Below are positions 1 through 6,887 of a DNA stretch of 8,181 bases, piece after piece. The translations under genes were made by a program, and so were the position numbers. The stretch comes from Roseovarius sp. Lineage in GTDB: Bacteria > Pseudomonadota > Alphaproteobacteria > Rhodobacterales > Rhodobacteraceae. The stretch covers positions 1 to 8,181 of the forward strand of contig JALQUE010000212.1 in the NCBI GenBank assembly GCA_023260815.1. The letters run 5' to 3'. The first letter of the stretch is position 1. Each line of letters starts with the position of its first letter. A model generated the notes under the pieces. It did no database searches, was not told where the DNA came from, and saw only the letters and a program-made list of their open reading frames with translations.

Positions 1-71
1 CACTTGAGGCCGCGCGCCAACAGGTTCAGGATGTGATCAAGGATATCGGGAGCAAGCTGGCAGATGCGTGA
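1..71 (+). CDS. coaE: C-terminal end of probable dephospho-CoA kinase (partial)
   Basis: The third reading frame is open from the window edge and gives a short charged helical tail (LEAARQQVQDVIKDIGSKLA, then DA) ending at the TGA at 69-71. No catalytic part is present, so function cannot be read from the fragment itself. I assign CoaE, which phosphorylates dephospho-CoA in the last step of coenzyme A synthesis, because coaE commonly lies directly upstream of dnaQ in Rhodobacterales and the tail resembles the C-terminal helix I expect there. It overlaps the dnaQ start by 8 nt (64-71), which suggests translational coupling. The open frame and overlap are seen; the gene name is inference from synteny. 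Confidence 0.5.
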   Translation, partial: LEAARQQVQDVIKDIGSKLADA

Positions 72-798
72 GATCGTTCTGGACACGGAAACCACAGGGT
101 TCGACCCCGAGCAAGGCGACAGGATCGTCGAGATCGGGGCGTTGGAACTGTATAACCACATGCCTACAGGGCGCACGTTTCATCATTACATCAACCCTGG
201 ACGCGGCATGCCGAACGAGGCGTTCGAGGTTCATGGCATCGGTCCCGACCTTCTGATCGAGCCGCGCGCGCCGCGACCGGGGGAAGTCACGTTGAGGGAC
301 AAGCCACCTTTTGATAAAATAGCGCACGCGTTTATCGAGTTCGTGGGTGATGCCAAGCTTGTGATCCACAACGCGGCTTTTGACATGAAATTCCTGAACG
401 CCGAGCTTGGCTGGCTGAAACTGCCCCTTTTGCCATGGGAGCAAGCCATCGACACCCTGGCGATTGCGCGGCGGAAATTCCCCGGATCGCCCGCGTCCCT
501 GGATGCGCTGTGCCGCCGGTTCGGGATCAACAACGCCGCGCGGACGTTGCACGGCGCGCTTCTGGATTCGGAAATTCTGGCGGAAGTTTATCTTGAGCTG
601 ATCGGTGGCAGACAGCCGGATTTCGGCCTTTCAACCACGTCGGGATCGCAATCAGTGGGCGGCGGCGCGCAGGTGACATGGCGGCCACAGCCACGGCCAC
701 AGCCCTTGCCACCCCGGATCAAACCCGAGGAGGCCGCCGCCCATGAGGCTTTCATCGAAACCTTGGGCGACGGCGCGCTTTGGAAAAAGCTGGGCTAG
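64..798 (+). CDS. dnaQ: DNA polymerase III epsilon subunit, 3'-5' proofreading exonuclease
   Basis: The 244-residue protein is close in length to E. coli epsilon (243). It carries the full DEDDh exonuclease set: D7 and E9 in DTETTG, D107 in HNAAFD, and H163 and D168 in HGALLDSE. It removes misincorporated 3' nucleotides within the replicative polymerase core. The motif QPDFGL (184-189) follows GGR where E. coli has its clamp-binding QTSMAF. A proline-rich linker (about 208-217) leads to a C-terminal tail containing AAHEAF and GALWKKL, which matches the tail by which epsilon binds the alpha subunit. Compared with the E. coli protein as I recall it, about 14 residues (65-78) are inserted between the VHGI motif and the DKPPF segment. 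The ATG overlaps the upstream stop by 8 nt; GGGAG at 48-52 is a plausible ribosome site with 11-nt spacing. Confidence 0.95.
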   Translation: MREIVLDTETTGFDPEQGDRIVEIGALELYNHMPTGRTFHHYINPGRGMPNEAFEVHGIGPDLLIEPRAPRPGEVTLRDKPPFDKIAHAFIEFVGDAKLVIHNAAFDMKFLNAELGWLKLPLLPWEQAIDTLAIARRKFPGSPASLDALCRRFGINNAARTLHGALLDSEILAEVYLELIGGRQPDFGLSTTSGSQSVGGGAQVTWRPQPRPQPLPPRIKPEEAAAHEAFIETLGDGALWKKLG

Positions 799-804
799 AC
801 CCGA

Positions 805-1311
805 TCAGGCGTCAGGCGTCACCTTTTCAGCCGGTTGTGCCTGCTGGCGGCGCGCGATTTCATTGCGGTAGAGTTGAACGAAGTCGATATTCTCGAGATT
901 CAGCGGCGGGAAGCCACCGTCGCGGGTGACATCGTTCACGATGCGGCGAATGAACGGGAACAGCATCCGAGGGCATTCGATCATCAGGAAAGGGTGCATC
1001 TGCTCATCTGGCACGCCTTCGATGTGGAACACGCCGGCATATTCCATCTCAAGCACGAACAGCGCGTCTTCCGTGGACTTGTTCTTGGAGTCGATGCGCA
1101 TCTTGATGATGACTTCGTACTGGTGCTCGACTGCCCGTTTCTTGGCATCAAGGCTGACGCCCACCTGAACGTCAGGGGTGACTTCACCACCGGTGCCGCG
1201 CTGCGACAGGACATTTTCAAACGACAGGTCACGAATGAACTGTGTGAGCGTGTTCATTTTGACTTGAGGCTGTTGTGCCTGCTCGGCGGCCCCGTTTTCT
1301 TGTTCCGACAT
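805..1311 (-). CDS. secB: Protein-export chaperone SecB
   Basis: This is a 168-residue cytoplasmic chaperone of normal length. SecB tetramers hold precursor proteins unfolded and pass them to SecA for export through SecYEG. The family signatures are clear: FIRDLSFE (25-32) near the start, PRMLFPFIR (114-122), and DGGFPPLNLENIDFVQLY (131-148). The N-terminus is glutamine-rich and acidic, and the C-terminal tail (about 155-168) is polar and probably disordered. The start ATG at 1309-1311 has GGAG (1319-1322) 7 nt upstream. The gene lies 71 nt downstream of fxsA on the same strand, so it may share that transcript or have its own promoter in the gap. It converges on dnaQ with 6 nt between the stops. 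Confidence 0.96.
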   Translation of the reverse strand: MSEQENGAAEQAQQPQVKMNTLTQFIRDLSFENVLSQRGTGGEVTPDVQVGVSLDAKKRAVEHQYEVIIKMRIDSKNKSTEDALFVLEMEYAGVFHIEGVPDEQMHPFLMIECPRMLFPFIRRIVNDVTRDGGFPPLNLENIDFVQLYRNEIARRQQAQPAEKVTPDA

Positions 1312-1382
1312 CTTTCGACTCCACTAAAATAACGCTGGGCGCAGGCTTAGCAGGAAGGAGTGGGGGCCTCAATGACAAGACG

Positions 1383-1862
1383 TCAGTGACGCACGGTCCA
1401 GCCCGAGGGTTTGTCACCCGACCGCGTGGCGGGATCAACCTCGTGATAGTCACCGTCGATGATGCCTGGGTCATGCGGGGGCCGAGGGCCATCGCGCCCC
1501 ATCTCGAACCGGGCGACATGCACACGTTTGCGAAGGTAGGCGAGGACGGCTTGACGCACCGGCGGCATCAGCAGCGAAAAACCCACCGCATCGGTGAAAA
1601 ACCCCGGCGTCAGCAAAAGCGCGCCTGCAACGAGGATCATTGCGCCGTGGGCAAGGGGTTCTGTCGGGTCATCAAGCTCGGAAAATGAGCGCCGGAGGTC
1701 GTTTATCGCAAGCCTGCCTTGGGTGCGGACCAGCCACGCACCCAGAACGGCCGTCAAAATGACGATGCCAAGGGTTGGCCACAGCCCGATCGCGCCACCG
1801 ACCTGAATGAACAGGGCGATTTCGACAATCGGCACCGAAAGGAAGGCCAGAAACAGCCACAT
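1383..1862 (-). CDS. fxsA: FxsA family cytoplasmic membrane protein
   Basis: A 159-residue membrane protein with the FxsA family layout: a first hydrophobic helix with PIVEIALFIQVGG (11-23), a second helix (about 28-46), a short cytoplasmic loop, and a third helix with TPGFFTDAVG (85-94). A basic, polar C-terminal tail follows (about 110-159). In E. coli, overproduced FxsA sequesters the phage T7 exclusion protein PifA; its normal role is unknown. I chose the ATG at 1862 because AGGAG (1871-1875) lies 8 nt upstream and the protein then begins directly with the first helix. A longer in-frame start at 1949 would add 29 polar residues without a ribosome site. It is divergent from timA and upstream of secB. 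Confidence 0.9.
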   Translation of the reverse strand: MWLFLAFLSVPIVEIALFIQVGGAIGLWPTLGIVILTAVLGAWLVRTQGRLAINDLRRSFSELDDPTEPLAHGAMILVAGALLLTPGFFTDAVGFSLLMPPVRQAVLAYLRKRVHVARFEMGRDGPRPPHDPGIIDGDYHEVDPATRSGDKPSGWTVRH

Positions 1863-1971
1863 GGTCGCAACTCCTATCTCATCTTCGCTTGCAAGGTGGA
1901 CTTGCTTGCTTGCGTCACCTACATAAGTCCGAACGTTGAACGTTTCCATGCCCGCATGACATGAGGTGCCA
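1863..1971. promoter_or_regulatory. Divergent fxsA/timA intergenic region with small repeats
   Basis: This 109-nt spacer must contain the start signals for fxsA (minus) and the timA operon (plus). Visible structure: the palindrome CTTGCAAG (1888-1895), CTTG repeated three times (1901-1912), a perfect tandem repeat of GAACGTT (1931-1944), and the dyad CATGC-CC-GCATG (1947-1958). A weak minus-strand promoter candidate is TGGAAA (1948-1943) and TATGTA (1925-1920) with a 17-nt spacer; the GAACGTT repeat would lie largely within that spacer. I find no convincing plus-strand sigma-70 match. The promoter function is inferred from gene layout. Confidence 0.45.
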
Positions 1972-2631
1972 ATGAATTCCCCTCTTCTTCAGCTTCTGGT
2001 TCTGGCCGGAATCGCGGTCTTTCTGATCCTGCGATTGAAAAGTGTTCTGGGCACCCGTGACGGTTTTGAAGGGCCGCCGCGCAGCGAAAAAGCCGGCGCC
2101 GCCGAGCCGCGCCGCGATACATTCGAGGTGATCGATGGCGGGCCTGATTACGACATCATCGACAACGTCGCCGAAGGGTCCGATGCCGCAGATGCCCTGT
2201 CGCGGATGAAGCGCATCGAGCCTTCGTTCAATGTCACGCAATTCCTGCAGGGTGCGCGTGGCGCCTATGAGATGATCCTGATGGCGTTCGAGCGTGGACA
2301 ACTCGAGGATGTCGCGCCTTTCCTGGATGAGGATGTCTATGAGGCGTTCGCTCAGGTGATCGACGCGCGGCAGGAACAGGGCCTGATCATCGAAGCCGAG
2401 TTTCTTGGCCTGCGTGAAACCAAGTTGGTCGAGGCCACCTTGTCAGACGATAACCGCGCCGCGATCACCGTGCGCTTCGTGGGCGAACTGACATCGGTTG
2501 TCCGGGATGCCAGCGGTGAGATCATCGAGGGCGATGCAAAGAAAGCCAAGCGCCAAAAAGATATCTGGACATTCGAGCGCGTCATGGGCTTGGACGATCC
2601 GAACTGGCGGCTTGTTGCCACGGGCGAATGA
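1972..2631 (+). CDS. timA: Tim44/TimA family membrane-anchored protein
   Basis: A 219-residue protein with one N-terminal membrane helix (about 4-22), then the juxtamembrane LKSVLGTRDGFE. A variable acidic linker follows (about 34-80), then a C-terminal Tim44-like domain (about 83-219). That domain includes the segment FLQGARGAYEMILMAF (91-106) and ends in W212-R-L-V-A. The domain has the fold of mitochondrial Tim44; in alphaproteobacteria such proteins are inner-membrane proteins whose role is not settled, perhaps membrane-protein assembly or transport. I prefer the ATG at 1972 because GAGG (1963-1966) sits 5 nt before it; an in-frame GTG at 1966 would add only two residues. The stop overlaps the mltA start by 4 nt (ATGA). 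Confidence 0.88.
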   Translation: MNSPLLQLLVLAGIAVFLILRLKSVLGTRDGFEGPPRSEKAGAAEPRRDTFEVIDGGPDYDIIDNVAEGSDAADALSRMKRIEPSFNVTQFLQGARGAYEMILMAFERGQLEDVAPFLDEDVYEAFAQVIDARQEQGLIIEAEFLGLRETKLVEATLSDDNRAAITVRFVGELTSVVRDASGEIIEGDAKKAKRQKDIWTFERVMGLDDPNWRLVATGE

Positions 2632-3665
2632 TCGGCAGGCTGTGGACAGTCCTGGCTGTCTGGCTGTCTTTTTCGGGCGGCCTGTCAGCCAGTGAAACCA
2701 CCCACAGCATCCTTGATTTCCAAGACCTTGATGGCTGGGAAGAGGACGATCACGATCGTGCGCTGGCGGTGTTTTTGGAAACTTGTCCAGATATGGATGA
2801 CCCGGATTGGTCTGCCTTGTGTGCGCTGGCGCAGCAAAAACCCGATGCGCGCGCTTTTTTCGAGCTGTTCTTTCGGCCAGTCGTGACCGAAAACGAAAAA
2901 CGCCCGCTGTTTACCGGGTATTTCGAGCCGGAGTTGAACGGCGCGCTCAGCCCGGACAGCCGCTATCGGTTTCCGGTCTACAGGATGCCGCCCGAGGCGA
3001 GGGCCACAAGCCAGTGGCTGACCAGGCGAGAGATCGAAACGGGTGATGCCCTGAAGGGCCGTGGCCTTGAGATTGCCTGGGTCGATGACCCGGTCGAGCT
3101 GTTTTTTCTGCAAATCCAGGGATCAGGCCGGATCAGGCTGCCTGATGGGCGTGTGATCCGGGTTGGCTATGGCGGCAAGAACGGGCATGAGTACCGCTCG
3201 GTCGGGGTCGAGATGGTTCGGCGCGGGATTTACGAGGTGCATCAGGTGTCCGCGCAGGTCATCAAGAACTGGGTGCGGCGCAACCCTGTCGAAGGGCGCG
3301 AGCTGTTGTATCACAACCCGTCTTATGTGTTCTTTCGCTCGGTCGATCAGGTGCCCGCAGACCAAGGACCGCTTGGCGCGATGAACCGTTCAGTAACGCC
3401 GGGGCGCACGATAGCGGTCGATCCCGCCTTTGTGCCGCTTGGAGCACCAGTCTGGATCGAAAAGGGCGGGGAAAATCCGATCAACCGGCTGATGGTGGCG
3501 CAGGATACCGGTTCGGCCATCAAGGGACCGCAGCGCGCTGATATCTTCTTTGGGACAGGGGATGCGGCGGGCCGCGCGGCTGGAAAGCTGCGCGATCCGG
3601 GGCGCATGGTTGTCCTTTTGCCCATCCAGCGTGCCTTTGCCATGCTGACGGAGCCGTTACAGTAA
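2628..3665 (+). CDS. mltA: Membrane-bound lytic murein transglycosylase A family protein
   Basis: A 345-residue periplasmic enzyme that cleaves the MurNAc-GlcNAc bond of peptidoglycan to give 1,6-anhydromuropeptides. It has a signal peptide (1-21, likely cut after L-S-A). The MltA core includes TGYFEPELNG (96-105) and VDDPVELFFLQIQGSGRIRL (152-171). The C-terminal 3D domain has D293-T-G-S-A-I-K-G, then RADIFFG with D305, and D312 in GTGDAAG; D305 aligns with the catalytic Asp308 of E. coli mature MltA. Unlike E. coli MltA there is no cysteine at the signal-peptide end, so this looks like a soluble periplasmic form, not a lipoprotein. It starts inside the timA stop (4-nt overlap) and its TAA shares one base with the smr ATG. 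Confidence 0.93.
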   Translation: MIGRLWTVLAVWLSFSGGLSASETTHSILDFQDLDGWEEDDHDRALAVFLETCPDMDDPDWSALCALAQQKPDARAFFELFFRPVVTENEKRPLFTGYFEPELNGALSPDSRYRFPVYRMPPEARATSQWLTRREIETGDALKGRGLEIAWVDDPVELFFLQIQGSGRIRLPDGRVIRVGYGGKNGHEYRSVGVEMVRRGIYEVHQVSAQVIKNWVRRNPVEGRELLYHNPSYVFFRSVDQVPADQGPLGAMNRSVTPGRTIAVDPAFVPLGAPVWIEKGGENPINRLMVAQDTGSAIKGPQRADIFFGTGDAAGRAAGKLRDPGRMVVLLPIQRAFAMLTEPLQ

Positions 3666-4243
3666 TGCGCCGGCGGCTCAAGCCCGAAGAGGTCGAGCTT
3701 TGGCGGCGGGTCGCCAAGACCACAGAGCGTTTGAACCCGGAGCGCCGGGAGGATCACGGCCTGTTGGCAAAGCCTGCAGCACAGAAGGCGGCACGGCCGC
3801 TGTTGCAGGAATTCGAGATTGGCCAGAAAAAAGCTGGCACCAAGCCGGACCACGATGTCTCTCCCGATATTGCGGAGCGGATCGCCCGGCAGCCGGTCAA
3901 GATGGATCAAAAGACCTATGGCAAGCTGAAGCGGGGCAAAGTGGTTCCCGAAGCACGGCTGGACCTGCACGGCATGACGATGGATCAGGCGCATCCAGCG
4001 CTTATGGGGTTTATCCTGAACGCCCATGCGCAGGGCAAGCGGCTGGTGCTTGTCATCACCGGCAAGGGCAAGACCCGCGACGAGGGCGGCCCGATCCCGG
4101 TCAGGCGCGGGGTGCTGCGCCATAACGTTCCGCAATGGCTGTCGTCACCGCCTTTGGCGCAGGTTGTTTTGCAGATCACCGAAGCGCATATCACCCACGG
4201 CGGCGGCGGGGCTTATTACGTGTATTTACGGCGGAAGCGTTAG
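3665..4243 (+). CDS. Smr (small MutS-related) domain protein
   Basis: A 192-residue protein with a charged, basic N-terminal half (1-95) and a C-terminal Smr domain (about 97-190). The domain has the hallmark LDLHGMT (99-105), ITGKGK (131-136) and the closing HGGGGAYYVYLRR (178-190). Smr domains are nucleic-acid endonucleases or nickases, found alone or at the end of MutS2. Stand-alone alphaproteobacterial versions like this one have no settled role, and recent work on other Smr proteins concerns RNA cleavage and ribosome rescue. The ATG shares its first base with the mltA TAA, so translation is almost certainly coupled. The last 18 nt overlap the convergent MFS gene. Confidence 0.9.
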   Translation: MRRRLKPEEVELWRRVAKTTERLNPERREDHGLLAKPAAQKAARPLLQEFEIGQKKAGTKPDHDVSPDIAERIARQPVKMDQKTYGKLKRGKVVPEARLDLHGMTMDQAHPALMGFILNAHAQGKRLVLVITGKGKTRDEGGPIPVRRGVLRHNVPQWLSSPPLAQVVLQITEAHITHGGGGAYYVYLRRKR

Positions 4244-5449
4244 AAGCGGCCGCGCGCGGGCGATGCCCACGCTCATCATCCCCGTCGCAAAGACGAAATA
4301 GCCGGCGATGAGGACATATTGCGCCTCGATCCCCAGACCCAGATCAATCCCCAGCCCCGTCAGCCCCGGACCAATCGCCGAGCCAAGCACCATGATCGCA
4401 GCCGCCATCGCCTTGATCGAGCCGATGTTCCGCGTGCCGTAAAATTCGGCCCAGAAGGCGTTGGGCAAGGTGGTGTTCATCCCCGTGGTCAAACCAAGAA
4501 AGAAAAACCCCAGAAAGGTGGCTATTGGCCCGTCTGCCTGAGCGAACAGAAGAAAGGCCAGAACCATGGGCAGTTGTGACATTGGCATCAGTCGCGCTGT
4601 TCCCAGACGATCAAGTGCCCAGCCTGACAGCACCATCGCAGTAATGGACACCGCCGTGTAGAATGGAAACATCGCCACAAGATCCACATGCGCGACATTC
4701 TTGATGTCAGCGAAATGGACCTGATGGAAGAAGAACGCCGTATTGAACGCCGACGGGCCAAGAAGGGCGGGAATCATGAACCAGAACAGGAAATGCCGCA
4801 TCGTCTGGTTGCGGGTCCAATGGCGTGCCTCCATCCCGGTGGATTGGCTGTGATGTGCCATGGATTGCGGGGTGCGTTCATTGCGCAACAAAAGCAGAAG
4901 GATCGGGATACCAGCGACAGCGATGATCCCGGCCAGCCCCCAAAGCAGGCGCCAATCGTAATGGATCATCAAGGCCACAAAGATCAGCGGTAGCAGCGCC
5001 TCACCTGCCGCGAAGCCAAGGGTCGCCACCGATAGGGCCTTGCCGCGGGTGGCGATAAACCAGCGCGACATGGCGACCACGGCGATATGGCTGGTCATGC
5101 CTTGGCCCGCGAAGCGCAGGGTGAAAATCACCGCAGGCAACAGCCACCAGACCGGGTTGAGCGCCATGAACAGGCAAGCGCCCGTCAGCAGCAAAAGAAC
5201 GAGCGCGCCAAGCCCCCGGACACGGAACAGATCGGTCAGGCCGCCAGCCCAGACCATGACAAGCGCGGAAAGCCCTGTGCCCAGGGTGTAAATACCGCCC
5301 CATTCCCCATGCGACAGACCGAATTCAGCGCGAATTTCACCGGCGAAGACGGAAATGAAGAACGTCTGTCCAAAACTGCTGAGGAACGTCAGCAGGACAC
5401 CGGCGGACAGCCAGGGCGCATTGGACCGAAGGAAGGCAAGGATCGTCAT
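4226..5449 (-). CDS. Major facilitator superfamily transporter, substrate unknown
   Basis: A 407-residue inner-membrane transporter with about 12 predicted hydrophobic helices in two halves and a polar central loop (about 190-215). A motif-A-like loop follows helix 2 (G69-G-L-T-D73-L-F-R-V-R), and a second-half counterpart is GWALDRLG (276-283). The segment WAEFYGTRNIGSI (333-345) between helices 10 and 11 resembles oxalate/formate- or monocarboxylate-type carriers, but no substrate can be read from it. The ATG at 5449 is the only reasonable start before the upstream in-frame stop; AAAGGG lies only 1 nt before it, an unusually close ribosome site. It lies 60 nt after pmtA on the same strand, so it may be the last gene of the phospholipid operon. 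Confidence 0.88.
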   Translation of the reverse strand: MTILAFLRSNAPWLSAGVLLTFLSSFGQTFFISVFAGEIRAEFGLSHGEWGGIYTLGTGLSALVMVWAGGLTDLFRVRGLGALVLLLLTGACLFMALNPVWWLLPAVIFTLRFAGQGMTSHIAVVAMSRWFIATRGKALSVATLGFAAGEALLPLIFVALMIHYDWRLLWGLAGIIAVAGIPILLLLLRNERTPQSMAHHSQSTGMEARHWTRNQTMRHFLFWFMIPALLGPSAFNTAFFFHQVHFADIKNVAHVDLVAMFPFYTAVSITAMVLSGWALDRLGTARLMPMSQLPMVLAFLLFAQADGPIATFLGFFFLGLTTGMNTTLPNAFWAEFYGTRNIGSIKAMAAAIMVLGSAIGPGLTGLGIDLGLGIEAQYVLIAGYFVFATGMMSVGIARARPLLTLPP

Positions 5450-5509
5450 GCCCTTTGGTGGAACGGATCGCCCGAAAAGGGAAGGGCATATGATCCAAGG
5501 CCGAACCCC

Positions 5510-6130
5510 TCAGGACGGGCGAGGTTTTTCCATCACCAGAAAGGTCATCATGCCGATGGGCGGCAGTGATTTACGTTCAGTCACCGAGAGGTCATCGCGC
5601 ATTACTTTGTCGATATGGAAATCCGAATGCCAGCCCAGAAGATTGGCAAATGGCGCAGTGACCCGGCCAAGGAAGGCAAGAAACCCGCGCTCATGCACGA
5701 AATGATTGGTGATGACCACCCGGCCACCGGGGGCACAGACGCGGGCGATTTCGGCCATCACCTTTTCAGGCTCGGGCACGACCGACAGCACATGCATCGC
5801 CGCGACAGTGTCAAAGCTGTTGTCGGGAAAATCAAGGTGCCGCGCATCCATCTGGCGCAGTGCCTTGACGTGATCCAAGCCCAGATCGGTCACCTTGCGT
5901 TGGGCTTTGGCCAGCATATCCTCGGAGAAATCAATGCCGGTAACGGCGCATTTCGGATCGTAATGCGGTAAGGCGAGGCCCGTGCCCACGCCCACCTCGA
6001 GCACGGTGCCGGGCCGCTGATTGATCAGGCGGACGGCGCGATGGCGCCCCGCATTGGTGATCTTGCCGAAGGTCGCATCATAGATGGGTGCCCAACGCGC
6101 ATAGGAAGATTCGATCGATTTGGGGTCCAT
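5510..6130 (-). CDS. pmtA: Phosphatidylethanolamine N-methyltransferase, Rhodobacter type
   Basis: A 206-residue class I SAM-dependent methyltransferase, close to the roughly 203 residues of R. sphaeroides PmtA. It methylates phosphatidylethanolamine three times to phosphatidylcholine, acting at the inner membrane face. Visible motifs: the N-terminal YARWAPIYDATFG (10-22) shared by UbiE-like lipid methyltransferases, the SAM-binding loop VLEVGVGTG (43-51), acidic D67 in GIDFSEDML, the strand FDTVAAMHVLSVV (106-118), and APGG (133-136). I start at 6130, 4 nt after the pssA stop, because the family begins with this segment. A longer frame to 6259 would add 43 unrelated residues inside pssA. No clear ribosome site is present, consistent with coupling. 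UbiE or another small-molecule methyltransferase is less likely given the neighbours. Confidence 0.88.
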   Translation of the reverse strand: MDPKSIESSYARWAPIYDATFGKITNAGRHRAVRLINQRPGTVLEVGVGTGLALPHYDPKCAVTGIDFSEDMLAKAQRKVTDLGLDHVKALRQMDARHLDFPDNSFDTVAAMHVLSVVPEPEKVMAEIARVCAPGGRVVITNHFVHERGFLAFLGRVTAPFANLLGWHSDFHIDKVMRDDLSVTERKSLPPIGMMTFLVMEKPRPS

Positions 6131-6134
6131 GGGG

Positions 6135-6887
6135 TCACTCGTTGTGATCGGCGCGGCGCAGTTCTGCGACGAAAGACACAAGTACTGCAGCAAGATAGGC
6201 GGCGCAGGCGGACAGCAAGGTGATCCATTCGAACGCAGCCAGCGCGACAAGCGCGACAATCACCGCGATCACCGCCAACAGCCTGTTTTCACGCGCGATC
6301 CGAATGGATTTGAACGACGGTGTCGGCACGCGGCTGACCATCAAAAACCCTATGAACAACATATAGAGGCTGACCGCGATACCCGACAGGGCGGGACGGT
6401 CGGTGAAGGCGAAGGACAGCAGCAGCGGCGCCAGGACAAGCAGGGCGCCGGCCGGGGCGGGAACGCCGGTGAAATGGCTTGCGGGCGCCGTGGCCGATGG
6501 GTCGCGCGCACTGACATTGAAGCGCGCCAAGCGGAGGATGCAGCAGATCGCGAAAGCCAGTGCCACGCTCCAGCCGAACGACCCCATGTCTTGCATGCCC
6601 CAGAAATACACGATCAAAGCAGGCGCGACGCCGAAATTCAGAAAATCGGCCAGCGAGTCCAGTTCAAGCCCGAATTGACTGTCGCATCCGACATAGCGCG
6701 CCACCCGCCCGTCGATCCCGTCAAGCACGGCGGCGAGCAGGATAAGCTGCACCGCGACAACGTAATTTCCCTGAACGCCAAAGCGTATGGCGGTGATCCC
6801 GGCGCAGACCGCGCCAAGGGTCAGCATGTTGGGGATAAGCCTGACAAATGTCAGATCGGTGATGGATTTTGCGGGTGGTCGTATCAT
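6135..6887 (-). CDS. pssA: CDP-diacylglycerol-serine O-phosphatidyltransferase
   Basis: A 250-residue integral membrane enzyme that joins CDP-diacylglycerol and L-serine into phosphatidylserine and CMP. It contains the complete CDP-alcohol phosphatidyltransferase signature: D59-G60, A63-R64, G73, D77 and D81 with the exact family spacing (DG-x2-AR-x8-G-x3-D-x3-D). The N-terminus has IPNMLTLG (18-25), typical of the bacterial membrane-type PssA, and several hydrophobic helices follow (about 100-115, 140-165, 170-185, 205-240). It belongs to the integral-membrane class, not the peripheral phospholipase-D-like class of E. coli. Its ATG overlaps the psd stop by 4 nt, and pmtA starts 4 nt after its own stop. 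Confidence 0.95.
   Translation of the reverse strand: MIRPPAKSITDLTFVRLIPNMLTLGAVCAGITAIRFGVQGNYVVAVQLILLAAVLDGIDGRVARYVGCDSQFGLELDSLADFLNFGVAPALIVYFWGMQDMGSFGWSVALAFAICCILRLARFNVSARDPSATAPASHFTGVPAPAGALLVLAPLLLSFAFTDRPALSGIAVSLYMLFIGFLMVSRVPTPSFKSIRIARENRLLAVIAVIVALVALAAFEWITLLSACAAYLAAVLVSFVAELRRADHNE

Noticed and set aside
784..802. Possible secB terminator: GGGT-CTA-GCCC followed by AGC and five T on the minus strand
   Set aside because: The stem is only 4 pairs including a wobble and sits inside the dnaQ end; too weak to list as a terminator.
835..1332. 165-codon open frame on the plus strand
   Set aside because: It is the exact antisense of secB, whose family motifs are unmistakable; the plus-strand product has no recognisable motif and arises from high-GC codon bias.
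3347..4135. 262-codon open frame on the minus strand
   Set aside because: It lies opposite the end of mltA and most of smr, both firmly identified; its translation is Pro/Arg/Leu-rich with no domain.
5462..5489. GCCC...GGGC hairpin between pmtA and the MFS gene
   Set aside because: Four pairs around a 10-nt loop without a U-run; not enough to claim a terminator splitting the operon.
5087..5569. 160-codon open frame on the plus strand
   Set aside because: Antisense of the MFS N-terminal half, with a low-complexity polar translation.
6131..6259. 43-residue N-terminal extension of PmtA
   Set aside because: It would overlap pssA in another frame and is unlike the family, which begins at the MDPKSIESSYARWAP segment.
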